The notes under the pieces: generated by a model
The model's input: the letters and a program-made list of their open reading frames with translations, nothing else
Database searches by the model: none
Told to the model about the DNA's origin: nothing
Translations under genes and position numbers: made by a program
Source of the DNA: Streptomyces sp. NBC_01241
Lineage (GTDB): Bacteria; Actinomycetota; Actinomycetes; Streptomycetales; Streptomycetaceae
NCBI RefSeq assembly: GCF_041435435.1
Contig: NZ_CP108494.1
Coordinates: 62,001-126,000, forward strand
Direction: 5' to 3'
Length of the DNA stretch: 64,000 nt
Shown here: piece after piece, positions 54,567 to 64,000 of the stretch
How the letters are laid out: every line of letters starts with the position of its first letter
Numbering within the stretch: position 1 is the first letter of the stretch

Positions 54567-55121
54567 TCAGTCGACGTGCGGCATGAGGGGCGGGCCGTCC
54601 TCCTCGACAGCGAGGGCCACGACCCGCAGGAGGGCGGCCAGGTGTCCCAACTCCTTCTTGGCCAGGGGCGCGAGCAGTGTGGCCTCGGCCTCCCGCTGGT
54701 TGTCGATCACCGCCGCCCACGTTGCGGCCCCCTGGCGAGTCAGGCCGACGAGGAGGCTGCGGCGATCCTCAGGTGCGTGCTCGCGAGTGATCAGGCCCGC
54801 CAACTGCAGTCGGTCGAGGCGGTTGGTGAGGGTGGCGGGGTGAACCCCGAGTCCCTGAGCGAGACGTGTAGGTGCCATGCGGTAGGGCTCTCCCGCCGAG
54901 CGCAGGCGCCACAGGATCTCGTACTCCCACAGCTTCAGGCCGTTCCGCGCCAGGGCGGCCTCCTTCTCTTGCTGCAGGTGCCGCACGAGCTTCTGCATGC
55001 GGGTGACGGTGCCCTCCAACTCCGTTACCAAGCCGGGAACTTCGCGTTCCCAGCGGGCGATGTGCCGGTCGATCGAGTCCCGTGGCTGCGCCGATTCCGC
55101 CGCCGAATGCCGTGATGTCAC
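54567..55121 (-). CDS. MarR-family transcriptional regulator
   Basis: 184 residues. Helix-rich N-terminus, then winged HTH: LKLWEYEILWRLRSAGEPYR, TRLAQGLGVHPATLTNRLDR and the wing LITREHAPEDRRSLLVGLT. Divergent from the esterase gene with a palindromic site between them, so it likely represses the esterase and itself. Confidence 0.87.
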   Translation of the reverse strand: MTSRHSAAESAQPRDSIDRHIARWEREVPGLVTELEGTVTRMQKLVRHLQQEKEAALARNGLKLWEYEILWRLRSAGEPYRMAPTRLAQGLGVHPATLTNRLDRLQLAGLITREHAPEDRRSLLVGLTRQGAATWAAVIDNQREAEATLLAPLAKKELGHLAALLRVVALAVEEDGPPLMPHVD

Positions 55122-55151
55122 GGCGTCACCCTACCCTCCAGAAATTATGCA

Positions 55152-55166
55152 TTCAGATATTCTGAA
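55152..55166. promoter_or_regulatory. palindromic MarR-type operator
   Basis: TTCAGATATTCTGAA, with TTCAGA/TCTGAA arms, lies in the 66-bp divergent promoter region, 22 bp before the esterase ATG. A candidate site for the adjacent MarR. Confidence 0.6.
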
Positions 55167-55187
55167 ATCGTAGTACCGTCCCTAGGT

Positions 55188-56216
55188 ATGTCGTCCTTCA
55201 CGCTCGCCGGCCGCATCGACGAACACGTCATCGACAGCGCGCTGCTCCACGGCAACCCCCTCAACGACCCGGCGCAACGACCGCTGTGGGTCTACACCCC
55301 GCCCGGCTACGACGATGCGCCCGAACGCCGCTACCCCGTCACGTATCTGCTACTCGGCTTCACGGGAACGCTCCCGGTCTGGCGCAACCGCATGGCCTTT
55401 CGGAAGCCAGTCCCCGAGCTCGCCGACGAGATCTTCGCCCGCGGGGAGGCGCCCGGGATGCTGCTGGTATTCGTGGACGCCTGGACCGCCTACGGCGGCA
55501 GCCAGTTCATCGACTCACCCGGCACCGGCTGCTACCACTCTTACCTGTGTGAAGAGGTCGTGCCGTACGTCGACGCCCGCTACCGCACGCTCCCCACGCG
55601 CGACCACCGAGCCATCGCGGGCAAGTCCAGCGGCGGATTCGGCGCCACGGTCACCTCGATGCTCCGCCCAGATCTGTTCGGCGCCTTCGCCACCCACTCC
55701 GGCGACTCGCTGTTCGAGGCCCAGTGCCACCCGAACTTCCTCACCGCGGTCCGCCAACTGCGGCCCTATGGCGGTGACATCTTCCGCTGGTGGGATGATT
55801 TCCGCTCGCGGGTCGCCTTCACCAAGGAGGAGGACCTGAACCTCCTGGAGATCCTCGCCGTCTCCGCCTGCTTTTCCCCGGGCCCCGACGGCTCCCCCAC
55901 CCTTCCCTTCGACCCCCGCACCGGGGCCCTGCGCGAGAACGAGTGGCAGCGCTGGCTGGCCTGGGATCCGGTACGGATGGCCACCACGCACGCCGACGCC
56001 CTCCGCTCCCAGCGCGGCATCTGGATCGACGCCGGCACCCGCGACGAGTGGTTCCTCGACCTGGGCGCCTTGGCCTTCCGCGACGCGCTTACGGAAGTCG
56101 GAGTGGCCGACGACATCGTGCATTTCGAGCTGTTCGAGGGTGGCCACCACGCCATCGAGTACCGGATGCCGCCCGCCATTGCCTGGTTGGCGCACCGCAT
56201 CGCCGATCGGCCTTAA
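55188..56216 (+). CDS. esterase family protein (esterase D/Fes type)
   Basis: 342 residues, alpha/beta hydrolase of the PF00756 group. WVYTPPGYDDAPERRYPVTY, LLLGFTGTLPVWRNRM, AIAGKSSGGFGATVTSMLRP (nucleophile Ser in GKSSGG), DAGTRDEWFLDLGA (acid) and FEGGHHAIEYRMPPA (His). No signal peptide. Members hydrolyse acyl or siderophore esters; substrate unknown. ATG at 55188; the upstream ribosome site is weak, possibly a short-leader transcript. Confidence 0.88.
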   Translation: MSSFTLAGRIDEHVIDSALLHGNPLNDPAQRPLWVYTPPGYDDAPERRYPVTYLLLGFTGTLPVWRNRMAFRKPVPELADEIFARGEAPGMLLVFVDAWTAYGGSQFIDSPGTGCYHSYLCEEVVPYVDARYRTLPTRDHRAIAGKSSGGFGATVTSMLRPDLFGAFATHSGDSLFEAQCHPNFLTAVRQLRPYGGDIFRWWDDFRSRVAFTKEEDLNLLEILAVSACFSPGPDGSPTLPFDPRTGALRENEWQRWLAWDPVRMATTHADALRSQRGIWIDAGTRDEWFLDLGALAFRDALTEVGVADDIVHFELFEGGHHAIEYRMPPAIAWLAHRIADRP

Positions 56217-56650
56217 CCTCCCGGGTTAGATCAAACCCCACGAACGAAGCAATATCGCCGCTCAGAGCACACCTCGACGAGAATCCGCCAGAGCGAACGA
56301 GAATGAGTGAGAATCCGACAACTTCAATGCGACAGGACACGAAGTTCGTCTCACATCGGTGTCCCATGGGCCGGACATAGGCCACCGTCGGTGAGAAAGG
56401 GACATCCGAATTGCGAACCTACATCGGTGTAGGCCCGCATTAGGAATGTCCCGTTCCGGCGTAGCGACCTGGGCTTTTCCGACCGTCTCATTTGGGGGAC
56501 ACGACACTTCTGGCTCATGACCTTGTCCCTTGAGGTCTGCTGTCGACGTGTATGCCGTGTCCCTGGGACGGTGGTTCATCCGTGATCCAGCCGAACGGGA
56601 TATTAGGGCCGTCCTCGAGACGTGTGACTCCTCGGGGGCGGAGGTTCGTA
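56217..56650. other. region without a gene
   Basis: Lower GC than the neighbours, short frames only, no ribosome sites. No repeat or RNA recognised. Confidence 0.45.
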
Positions 56651-58328
56651 TCAGGCGCCAGCGTGGAGGTAGGCGGCCCACAGGAAGGGGGTCCGGGTCC
56701 GGTCGAGCTGGCCGGGCAGGTCGTGGCCGTCGCGTACGCCGCGCACGGCTTGGTGCAGCGCCCGGGCTGCCCGGCTGGTGTCGATGGTCCCGTCGGGGGT
56801 GCGTAGGTGGGTGTAGAAGGTGTCGGCGACAGTGACAGCGATCTGGTCGTCGATCTCCCACAGGGTGCCGACGACGTGGGGAAATCCGGCGAGCTGGAAA
56901 GCGGAGGTCAGATGGATGGCCTCGTCGGCCAGGTTGGCGGTGTCGATGGCCGCTGTGCGGCAGGCGGATAGATAGGCCAGCTGGGCGTGGTCGAGGCGGA
57001 CGGGGGCGAGGCTGGCGACGGTGAGGGGGTCGCTTTGATGGTCGTGGAGCAGCAGCAGGCTCTGGGAGGGGTCGGTGGGGTGGCTAGCGCCGTGGCAGGC
57101 GAAGTGGGCGATCGGGCAGTGGGGTAGGTGGTCCAGGACAGTTGGTCGGCCTGCTCGGCGGCGGGCTGACAGGGTGGCCATCCGGGTCGGCTTCGCGCAG
57201 CAGTACGGTGCGCGGCAGGTGGTGGCTCAGCATCTCGGCCTCGGCGCTCACATGTCCCAGGCGACCGTGGCGGGGGAGGCCGGGGGTGGTGGGCATCGCG
57301 ACGACCAGCCCCTGGGCGGGCGCATTCGGGTGTGGAGTGTGTTCCCGGGTGTGCTGGCGGGCGTAACGCAGAGCGCGGACGGTGGGGGTGTACGAGGAGA
57401 TGACCCGGTCCATGACGGTGCACCGGTGCGGGTCGTCGGCGGGGTCAGTGTGGAAGCCGGCGGCGTGCAGGGGCAGCAGTCCCAGCAGCCCGCCCGGTGC
57501 CCACCACACCCGCGGCCAGTCGGCGTCTGCCAGCGGCTGGCGGTGGTGGCCCAGCGCGTCTAGGACGGGCCCGGCCGCGGTATCCCACAGCCATTGCAGG
57601 ACCTGGGTGATCAGGTCCTGTGCCTGCCGCCGCTCGGATTTTTCCCGCCCCGTGACGGCGGTGTGCAGCGCCTGCTGAAAGCAGACGACCCTCTCGATCA
57701 GGGCGTCGACGGTGAGCTGGGGGAGCTCCAGGTGGGTGATGCCGTCCCGGGTCAGGAGCAGGGCGTCGCTGCGGTAGCCGCTGATGTTGAATACCACGAC
57801 GGGGCCTTGTTCCGCCTGGCTGAGGAGTTCCTCTGTAGTAGGTGGGAGGGCGAAGGAGGCGAACTCGTCCAGGTCGCGGATCTCGGCCAGGGTCTGGGCG
57901 AAGTCGCGGGCCAGTCGGTGCCGGTCGTGTGCGGTGCGGTCCTGCCGCACCGTGAGGGTATCCGTCTCACCACTCCCGTCGGCGGAGGTGGCGGTGCTGG
58001 TGGGCTGGTCGAGCTTGTCGCGCAGCTGGACGAACCGTGCGGCCAGGTCCGGGCGCTGCCGGTTCAGGTCGGTGAGGTCGCTGCGGGTATCCAGTGCTTG
58101 GCTGAGCAGCACCGCCCGCCCGGCCTCAAGCAGCCGCAGCGCGCGGGCGGCGCGTTCCTTCCGGGTCCCGCGGGGCTCAGCAAGAGCCAGCGCTGCGGCA
58201 TCCCCGGCCAGTCCGGCGAAGCCGCCGAGCGCATGCTGCTGATCGCCCCGGCCCAGCCGACGCAAGGTCACCTCGGGCAGCAGCCGCACCGCGGCCTCCG
58301 CCGCATCCTGTGGGGCTCGTAAAGTCAT
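56651..58328 (-). pseudogene. CHAT-domain protease, N-terminally truncated and frameshifted
   Basis: From 58308 down: AAEAAVRLLPEVTLRRLGRG, ERAARALRLLEAGRAVLLSQ (end of a TPR array), then the CHAT domain: FASFALPPTTEELLSQAEQG, GPVVVFNISGYRSDALLLTR, WWAPGGLLGLLPLHAAGFH. The frame is lost near 57175; the next frame carries the catalytic pair HFACHGASH (His) and LAYLSACRTAA (Cys) and ends LDRTRTPFLWAAYLHAGA. The N-terminal TPRs were removed by the element starting at 58309, which also supplies an ATG at 58328. CHAT proteins are caspase-like peptidases in immune-type systems. Confidence 0.75.
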
Positions 58329-58385
58329 CGCTGCAGGTGAGCAGCGGTGTCCATGGTTGTCGGTGGTGGCTGGGACCCTGTCCGG

Positions 58386-58732
58386 ATGATCGTGTCGCTG
58401 TTGTACCGTGCTGCTCGCACGATGCTGTCCATACCGGCTGTCCTGCTGCGCCGGGACACTGCCAAGGACGCCGAGTTGTTGGTGCTGAGGCATGAGAACA
58501 CTGTCCTGCGCCGTCAGCTCAAGGGCCCGGTCCGCTACGAGTCGGCCGACCGGTTCTGGTTCTCCGCGCTGTCCTCGCTGATACCGCGGCGCCGCTGGGC
58601 CGGCGTCTTCCCCGTCACCCCCGGCACCGTGCTGGCCTGGCACCGCAAGCTGATCGCCAAGAAGTGGGACTACTCCGCCCGCCGCAGCCGTACCGGCCGA
58701 CCCCCGACTGTGGCCGCGCTCAGGAAGCTGGT
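58386..58732 (+). pseudogene. integrase-core transposase, N-terminal half
   Basis: ATG 58386: SLLYRAARTMLSIPAVLLRR, AELLVLRHENTVLRRQLKGP and PVTPGTVLAWHRKLIAKKWD with TGRPPTVAALRKLV. It is split in the KLV/LRLAGENPRWG segment by a 4.3-kb IS1182-like element with a 3-bp GGT duplication (58730-58732 and 62995-62997). Confidence 0.8.
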
Positions 58733-58764
58733 GAGGCTGTCGCACGGCTCCTGCCCCGTGAAGG

Positions 58765-59820
58765 TCAAGAGCGATTCTTGGGTGTGTGATTGATGAGCTT
58801 GTTGAGGTTGTGCACCGTGCCGAGGAGCTTGATCTCGGCGTCCACCGCTTGGCGGCCGCGGTAGTTGAGGTGTCGTCCGAACCGTTGGAAGATCTGGGCG
58901 AATCCCGGCTCGACCAGGGCACTTCGTTGACGGTACTGGGCCCGTCCCGTTGGGGTGGCGAGGCGGGCCGCCATGTCCTGCTGGCCGGCAGGGGCCTGCT
59001 GACGTTTCGCGGGAAAGCCTGCCTGGTCGGCATCGCTGGTGACCGAGACCAGTAGCGGGAGGTCAGCGAGGGCCTCGAAGGACGTGGCGGAAGCGTACCC
59101 GCTGTCAGCGAGCCAGAGTTGGATGTCGCCGGGGAGCCGTGCGGCCTGGTGATTGTGCTGGGTCTTCTTCACGATCGGAACGAGAGCCGTCCTGTCCGAG
59201 GGATTGTCGTGCGCTTCGATGGCCAGCAAGAATTGACGGCGGGCGCACACGATCTGGATGTTGTATCCCTGCAGGTAGCCACCGCGTTTGCCGGGAATCA
59301 GCCGGGAGTCGGGATCGCTCAGGCAGGCACGGGATGCCGGGGAGGGGGCCGGTCGGGGTGCGTGGGCCCGCTCCAGCCAGGCCCGCATCTTCACCAGTCG
59401 TGTTCGCTGGCGAACGAGGACGGTCTTGTGCTCCATCGGGACCGGCGGCCGTCCGTTCGCTCCACGACGTCCTGCCGCCCGGTCCTCTTGGACGCGGAGC
59501 TCGTACTTCTTCAGCTTCTCCTGGTGAGCCTCGGTCTCGGCGGCCAGGCGCTTCTGCGCGCGGGCGACCATCCGCTCGGCGGCTTCGACCTTGATCCGGA
59601 TCTCGGTAGGTGAAGGCATAGCCCGTTCATGCAGTCTGTCCCTGGCCGTGTGCGCGCGGGTGAGCCGGTCGCACAGCCGGGACAGGCGAGGCCAGTTATC
59701 GCACGGGTCCTCGCCATCGCCCTGTGCTGCCGAGCCGTCGGCCTCGACGCTCAGCGCGTGGTCGACTACATCCTCCATCAGCGTGTGGATCTCTTTCTCG
59801 CACTGAGTGGTGTGCATCGT
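58765..59820 (-). pseudogene. IS1182-like transposase, C-terminal part
   Basis: Reads EKEIHTLMEDVVDHALSVEA, a charged helical linker, then DPDSRLIPGKRGGYLQGYNI, FLLAIEAHDNPSDRTALVPI, IQLWLADSGYASATSFEALA (Asp) and RQRSALVEPGFAQIFQRFGR (Glu), ending in the left 45-bp repeat. Continuation of the N-terminal part at 62470-62905; a short middle segment is missing. Confidence 0.82.
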
Positions 59821-59967
59821 GAAGTAGCAGGTCACGGGCCTGGTGTGCGTCGGTGTCGAGGCGCTCGTGCTGGTCGCGCGCGACAGTCTGCCGTGTAGAT
59901 CGTCGGGCAGGGGGGTCTTCGCGGGTTCTGGTCCGTTACCGCCCGTGCGGCTCCTACGCTCCCGGGC

Positions 59968-60441
<474 letters not shown>

Positions 60442-60486
60442 CCGTGCCACCGTAACTGGAAGGCCCCCGGCGGCAGTTGAGTTTGT

Positions 60487-61153
60487 GTGAAGAAAAACAA
60501 CAGTCTTGCCGAGGGCCCCGACGGTCTTGTCTACACCGCCCGCCTGCCGCTGTCGAGCGCCACCTTGAACTGGCTCGCCGACCTGATCCGCGGCCACTGC
60601 AAGAAGGTCGGATCGCGGTGGCGGGCCCTGCCCGCAGGGAAGATCGCCGGCCTCGTGCTGGCCGTGCTGCGCTGTGACCAGCGGCCCGGCGACCTGGCCG
60701 GCGGGAACGGGGTGCACCGCACCACTGTGACCCGGTGGGTGCGGGAAGTCGTCGGGCTGCTGGCCGCCCGCGCCCCGCGCCTGGACCGCGCGCTCAAGAA
60801 GATCGCCCGATCGGGTGGCGGGGTGGTGCTGCTGGACGGCTCCCTGATCCGCACCCGCCGCCGCACCGGGACCGAGAACCGCAAGAACTACTCTCCGGCA
60901 AGCACAAGTGCCACGGCCTGCTCGTGATCGCGCTCACCGACGACAAGGGACGCCTGGCCTGGGTGAGCGCGGTGAGGCCCGGACGCACCTCGGAGATCAC
61001 CGCGTGCCGCCACGACAAACTGACCGCCCATCTGCGCGCGGCCGGCCTCGGAGCGATCGCAGACCTGGGCTTCGTCGGCCTCGACGACAGCGGCCCGGAC
61101 GCCGACCCGGCTGTGATCACCGGCTACAAGGCTGCCCGCAACAAGCCACTGAC
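60487..61153 (+). pseudogene. IS5/DDE_Tnp_4-type transposase, frameshifted and truncated
   Basis: GTG-started: LPLSSATLNWLADLIRGHCK, VHRTTVTRWVREVVGLLAAR, GGGVVLLDGSLIRTRRRTGT (Asp), then an extra TC at about 60892 shifts the frame. The second frame continues GKHKCHGLLVIALTDDKGRL, SAVRPGRTSEITACRHDKLT and IADLGFVGLDDS (Asp). Cut at 61154 by the IS3 end; the Glu region is lost. Confidence 0.78.
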
Positions 61154-61187
61154 CTGAAGTTCCCCCTCTGAAGTGGACAGCGGTTGT

Positions 61188-62033
61188 TTACGCTGCGGGG
61201 GTGAAGTCGTGCTGCAGCCTGGCTCGGGTTTCGAGCGGGGTGAGGTACCCGAACTCGGGGTGCTTGCGGAGCCTGGTGCGGTTGTACTCGACCTCGATGA
61301 AGCGGAAGACGTCGGCGCGGGCCGCCTCACGGCTCTCCCAGACGGCGGTGCCGATCTCCGCTTTCAGCAGTCCGAAGAAGCTCTCGGCTGCGGCGTTATC
61401 GTAGCATATGCCGGTTCGTCCCATGCTCTGCCTCAGGTTCAACTCCCGCAGCTCGTGGCGGAATTCGCCACTTGTGTACTCGCTTCCGCGATCGGTGTGC
61501 ATGATGCAGCCGCCCTGAAGGTCGCCGCGGCTGGCGGCCATCCGCAGCGCGTCGGTGACCAGCTCGGCACGGTGGTGTTCGGCCATCGCGTACCCGATCA
61601 CCTCGCGCGTCGCCAGGTCCATGACGGTCGCGAGATACCACCAGCCCTCGATCGTCGGCAGATAGGTGATGTCGCCGACGAGCTTCGTGCCGGACCGGGT
61701 AGCGGTGAAGTCGCGGCCGACCAGGTCCGGAGCCGGTGCGGCCTTGGTGTCCTGCTGCGTCAGGTGGCGGCGTCTGCGGCGGGTGACGCCGCGGATGTCG
61801 CGCTCGCGCATGATCCGCTCGACCTTCTTCCGGTTGATCGCATGGCCCTTGCGCCGCAGCGCGGCGTGTACGCGCGGGGCTCCGTAGGCACCCCGTGAGG
61901 AGGCGTGGATCTCGCGGATCTCCTCGGTCAACTCGTTCTCGGCACACTGCCGTTCGGCCGCTGCCGGCCGGGCCGCCAGCCAGGAGTAGTAGGTGGAGCG
62001 GTTGATCCCCGTGACGCGGCACAGCAAAGCCAC
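61188..62033 (-). CDS. IS3-family OrfB (integrase core)
   Basis: 281 residues: VALLCRVTGINRSTYYSWL-like start, HTH_21 region EIREIHASSRGAYGAPRVHA, and DDE core TKLVGDITYLPTIEGWWYLA (Asp), HTDRGSEYTSGEFRHEL (Asp) and CYDNAAAESFFGLLKAEIGT (Glu). The frame extends upstream past orfA's stop without a good start, so it is probably made as an OrfAB fusion by -1 frameshifting. Intact. Confidence 0.88.
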   Translation of the reverse strand: MALLCRVTGINRSTYYSWLAARPAAAERQCAENELTEEIREIHASSRGAYGAPRVHAALRRKGHAINRKKVERIMRERDIRGVTRRRRRHLTQQDTKAAPAPDLVGRDFTATRSGTKLVGDITYLPTIEGWWYLATVMDLATREVIGYAMAEHHRAELVTDALRMAASRGDLQGGCIMHTDRGSEYTSGEFRHELRELNLRQSMGRTGICYDNAAAESFFGLLKAEIGTAVWESREAARADVFRFIEVEYNRTRLRKHPEFGYLTPLETRARLQHDFTPAA

Positions 62034-62095
62034 GCTGTAGCCGTCGGGGTTGGCCTCGGCGGCCTTCTCCGCGTCGATGAATCGGCACAGCGTGC

Positions 62096-62401
62096 CTACT
62101 TCATCGTCTCCTTCGCGAAGAAGGCCGCTGCTTTTTTCAAGATCTCGATCGTCTGCTGCTGTTCCCGGTTCTCCCTGCGCAGCCGCTGGAGCTCTTCCTT
62201 CTCCGCCGTGGTCAGCGCGCCGGGCGCCCCCTCGCCGCGGTCGGCCTTCGCCTGCTTCACCCAGCCGCGAAGCCCCTCCGGACTCACACCGAGTTCCCGG
62301 GCAACCTCGGTGACATTCCGCCCTGACGACCGGACCAGTGCCACCGCGTCCCGCTTGAACTCCGACGTGTACCGCTTGCTCATGTTGCTCTTGCCACTCA
62401 A
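62096..62401 (-). CDS. IS3-family OrfA
   Basis: 101 residues: SKRYTSEFKRDAVALVRSSG, VTEVARELGVSPEGLRGWVK (HTH) and the leucine zipper EELQRLRRENREQQQTIEIL with KKAAAFFAKE. The end of the frame, before OrfB, is where frameshifting would occur. Confidence 0.88.
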   Translation of the reverse strand: MSGKSNMSKRYTSEFKRDAVALVRSSGRNVTEVARELGVSPEGLRGWVKQAKADRGEGAPGALTTAEKEELQRLRRENREQQQTIEILKKAAAFFAKETMK

Positions 62402-62469
62402 CCTGGACTGCTTCCTCCGGGACCGATCCGTCCCAGTATCAGGCTGTCCACTTCAGAGGGGGAACTTCA

Positions 62470-62905
62470 GAAGCTGTCCAACAAGGCCACCGCCGAAAGA
62501 TCGACCAGGCCACGTCGGCCACACAGCGACAACACCTGGACGAACAGCGAGTTCAAGGCGGCACGGTGGCGTCGTACGAACCGCGCGACGGTGGAGTGGT
62601 CCACTCGGCGGTTCGCTGTGATGATTCGGCAGCCCACGTCGTCCCAGCAAGCCTGCTCGATGCGACGGGAGGAGCGCACTCCCTTGCTGTAGCAGTAACA
62701 GGAGCAACGCAATCAGGCTCGCGGGAGGGTAGGCCACCCCGCCCCGCCCGTCGTCACGGTAGCTGTTCTCGAACGCCGATAGGTCAAGAACCTCGACGAC
62801 GTCGAGCACCTTCCAGCACAGGTGCTCGGGCGGCAGCCACTGCCGGACATCCCGCGGCATCTCAAGATCACGTTCACGGTCGCACGACAAGAAGTTCCGC
62901 TCCAC
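62470..62905 (-). pseudogene. IS1182-like transposase, N-terminal part with frameshift
   Basis: Reads RNFLSCDRERDLEMPRDVRQ, WLPPEHLCWKVLDVVEVLDL and AYPPASLIALLL, shifts near 62700, then SKGVRSSRRIEQACWDDVGC and NSLFVQVLSLCGRRGLVDLS ending VALLDS at the IS3 border. Belongs with 58765-59820. Confidence 0.78.
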
Positions 62906-62997
62906 CGGCCAAGAATCCGACGCCTCCCTGATCCTCGGAACCGAACAACGAATCGCTCTTGACCTTCACGGGGCAGGAGCCGTGCGACAGCCTCGGT

Positions 62998-63736
62998 GCT
63001 GCGCCTGGCCGGCGAGAATCCCCGGTGGGGGCACCGAAGGGTCCAGGGCGAACTGGCCCGGCTGGGCCATCCGATCGCACCGTCCACGGTCTGGAGGATC
63101 CTGAACGCCGCGGGCATCGACCCGGCTCCACGCCGGTCCGGCCCCAGCTGGCGCGAGTTCCTGACCACCCAAGCCCAAGGGATCATCGCGGCCGACTTCT
63201 TCCACGTGGACACCATGCTCGGAAAGCGCCTGTACGCCATGACGTTCCTGGAACACGGCACCCGCCAACTGCACATCACCGACGTCACCGCCCGCCCCAC
63301 CCGGGCCTGGGCGACGCAGCAGGCCCGCAATCTCGCCGACCAACTCGTCACGCACATGGAGTCCCTGCGCTTCGTGCTGCGCGACCGTGACGCCAAGTAC
63401 GACCAGTCCTTCGACACCGTCTTCGAAGCCGAGGACATGGAGGTGCTGCTCAGCGCGCCACGGGCGCCCCGGATGAACGCGCACTGCGAGCGGGTGATCG
63501 GCACCGTCCGCCGCGAGGCGCTCGACCACCTCTTGCTCATGAATGAGGCCCACGCCCGGCAAGTCCTTGCCGACTTCGAACGGCACTACAACACGCATCG
63601 ACCTCACCGGGCCCGAGATCAACGGCCCCCTCACGCCTCCGGGCAGCCAGCCACCGTCCACGGCCTCGACGGCCGCAGACTCCTGCGCACCCGCATCCTC
63701 GGCGGTGCTATCAACGAGTACCGGTACGCCGCTTGA
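62998..63736 (+). pseudogene. integrase-core transposase, C-terminal half
   Basis: LRLAGENPRWGHRRVQGELA, then rve-type core: IIAADFFHVDTMLGKRLYAM (Asp), LRFVLRDRDAKYDQSFDTVF (Asp) and NAHCERVIGTVRREALDHLL (Glu), closing ERHYNTHRPHRARDQRPP. Without 58733-62994 it is continuous with the N-terminal half, giving about 360 residues. Confidence 0.85.
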
Positions 63737-63765
63737 CCTGCGCCGATGACTTTTCGAGCCCCACA

Positions 63766-64000
63766 CCCACAGGTGCCGACGAAGTGCCGAAGCACTGGCA
63801 GAGAACACGCCGCCTGCGCCGCACCGCCACGAGGATGCCCGTGGTGAAGGCGATCAGGAGGCCGATCGCCACGGCGAAGCCGGCCAGGGCCGTCGCCGGC
63901 AGCGCCACGAAGACGACGGTGGCAGCTTCGGCCACCACCACCACCGTGGCCGTGGCCTACGGCGGCAGCCCGGGTGCCAGCTCTCCCGCCGCCTTGATGA
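63766..64000 (-). pseudogene. MauE/DoxX-type membrane protein, broken
   Basis: Minus frame: ATVVFVALPATALAGFAVAI, GLLIAFTTGILVAVRRRRRV and LCQCFGTSSAPVG, the CxCFG motif of methylamine-utilisation MauE-like redox membrane proteins. Upstream there is an in-frame TAG (about 63956-63958) inside what should be coding, and the 3' end is cut by the element border. It extends past the window. Confidence 0.6.

Larger units (their letters stand above)
61154..62470 (-). mobile_element. IS3-family insertion sequence
   Basis: The 28-bp terminal repeats at 61154-61181 and 62443-62470 are identical (begin CTGAAGTTCCCCCTCTGAAG). 1.3 kb with orfA and orfB. No 3-bp duplication (the flanks differ), and both sides are broken genes. 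Confidence 0.88.

Overview
The window is GC-rich actinomycete DNA, most likely from a Streptomyces or close relative. The evidence is codon bias, frequent GTG starts, 4-bp stop/start overlaps, and DUF397, DUF5753, CHAT, TerD-type and MauE-type genes. Roughly half of it is insertion sequences, group II introns and broken gene pieces, which fits a chromosome arm, an accessory region or a large plasmid. There are no rRNA or tRNA genes, CRISPR arrays or recognisable replication origins.

Left edge (1-2.9 kb): the end of an operon with an acyl-CoA-dehydrogenase-like enzyme, a stand-alone amino-acid adenylation enzyme and a flavin reductase, probably from a specialised-metabolite pathway that activates and oxidises an amino acid. 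From 2.9 to 13.2 kb lie an ISAs1 relic, one hypothetical gene, an IS4 element with 10-bp target repeats, and an IS3-type shell holding IS1380, IS256 (itself holding IS30) and an IS110 fragment. Broken DUF998 and DNA-ligase genes follow.

14.3-22.8 kb is the best-preserved block. A six-gene catabolic operon on the minus strand encodes an HMG-CoA-lyase-like protein, two enoyl-CoA hydratases, a class III CoA transferase, an acyl-CoA ligase and a nitronate-monooxygenase-family enzyme. It sits beside a MarR regulator and an MFS carboxylate-type transporter. Two near-identical 15-bp palindromes, one before the operon and one between marR and the transporter gene, look like shared operators.

23.5-39.3 kb is a patchwork: a DUF4236-TerD fusion, a DUF6308 gene, a TerF-like VWA gene, a serine hydrolase, IS5, a group II intron remnant, an antitoxin with a truncated PIN toxin, a small membrane protein divergent from an XRE-NB-ARC-TPR ATPase, and an HTH/sigma-like gene set.

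39.3-46.0 kb is a nest. An IS1182 element with 6-bp target repeats has its transposase gene split by a group II intron, and the intron's reverse transcriptase gene is split by a 2.25-kb serine-recombinase element with perfect 17-bp inverted ends and 7-bp direct repeats. 46.5-48.6 kb holds IS6 and the 3' end of a second group II intron lying in an IS5-type transposase gene. 48.7-56.2 kb has a secreted phosphoesterase with carbohydrate-binding modules, DUF397/DUF5753 genes, a PIG-L deacetylase, and a MarR/esterase divergent pair with a palindromic operator. 56.6-64 kb holds a frameshifted, truncated CHAT protease gene and another nest: an integrase-type element with an IS1182-like element (45-bp perfect ends) inside it, which in turn carries IS5 and IS3. 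A broken MauE-type gene lies at the right edge.
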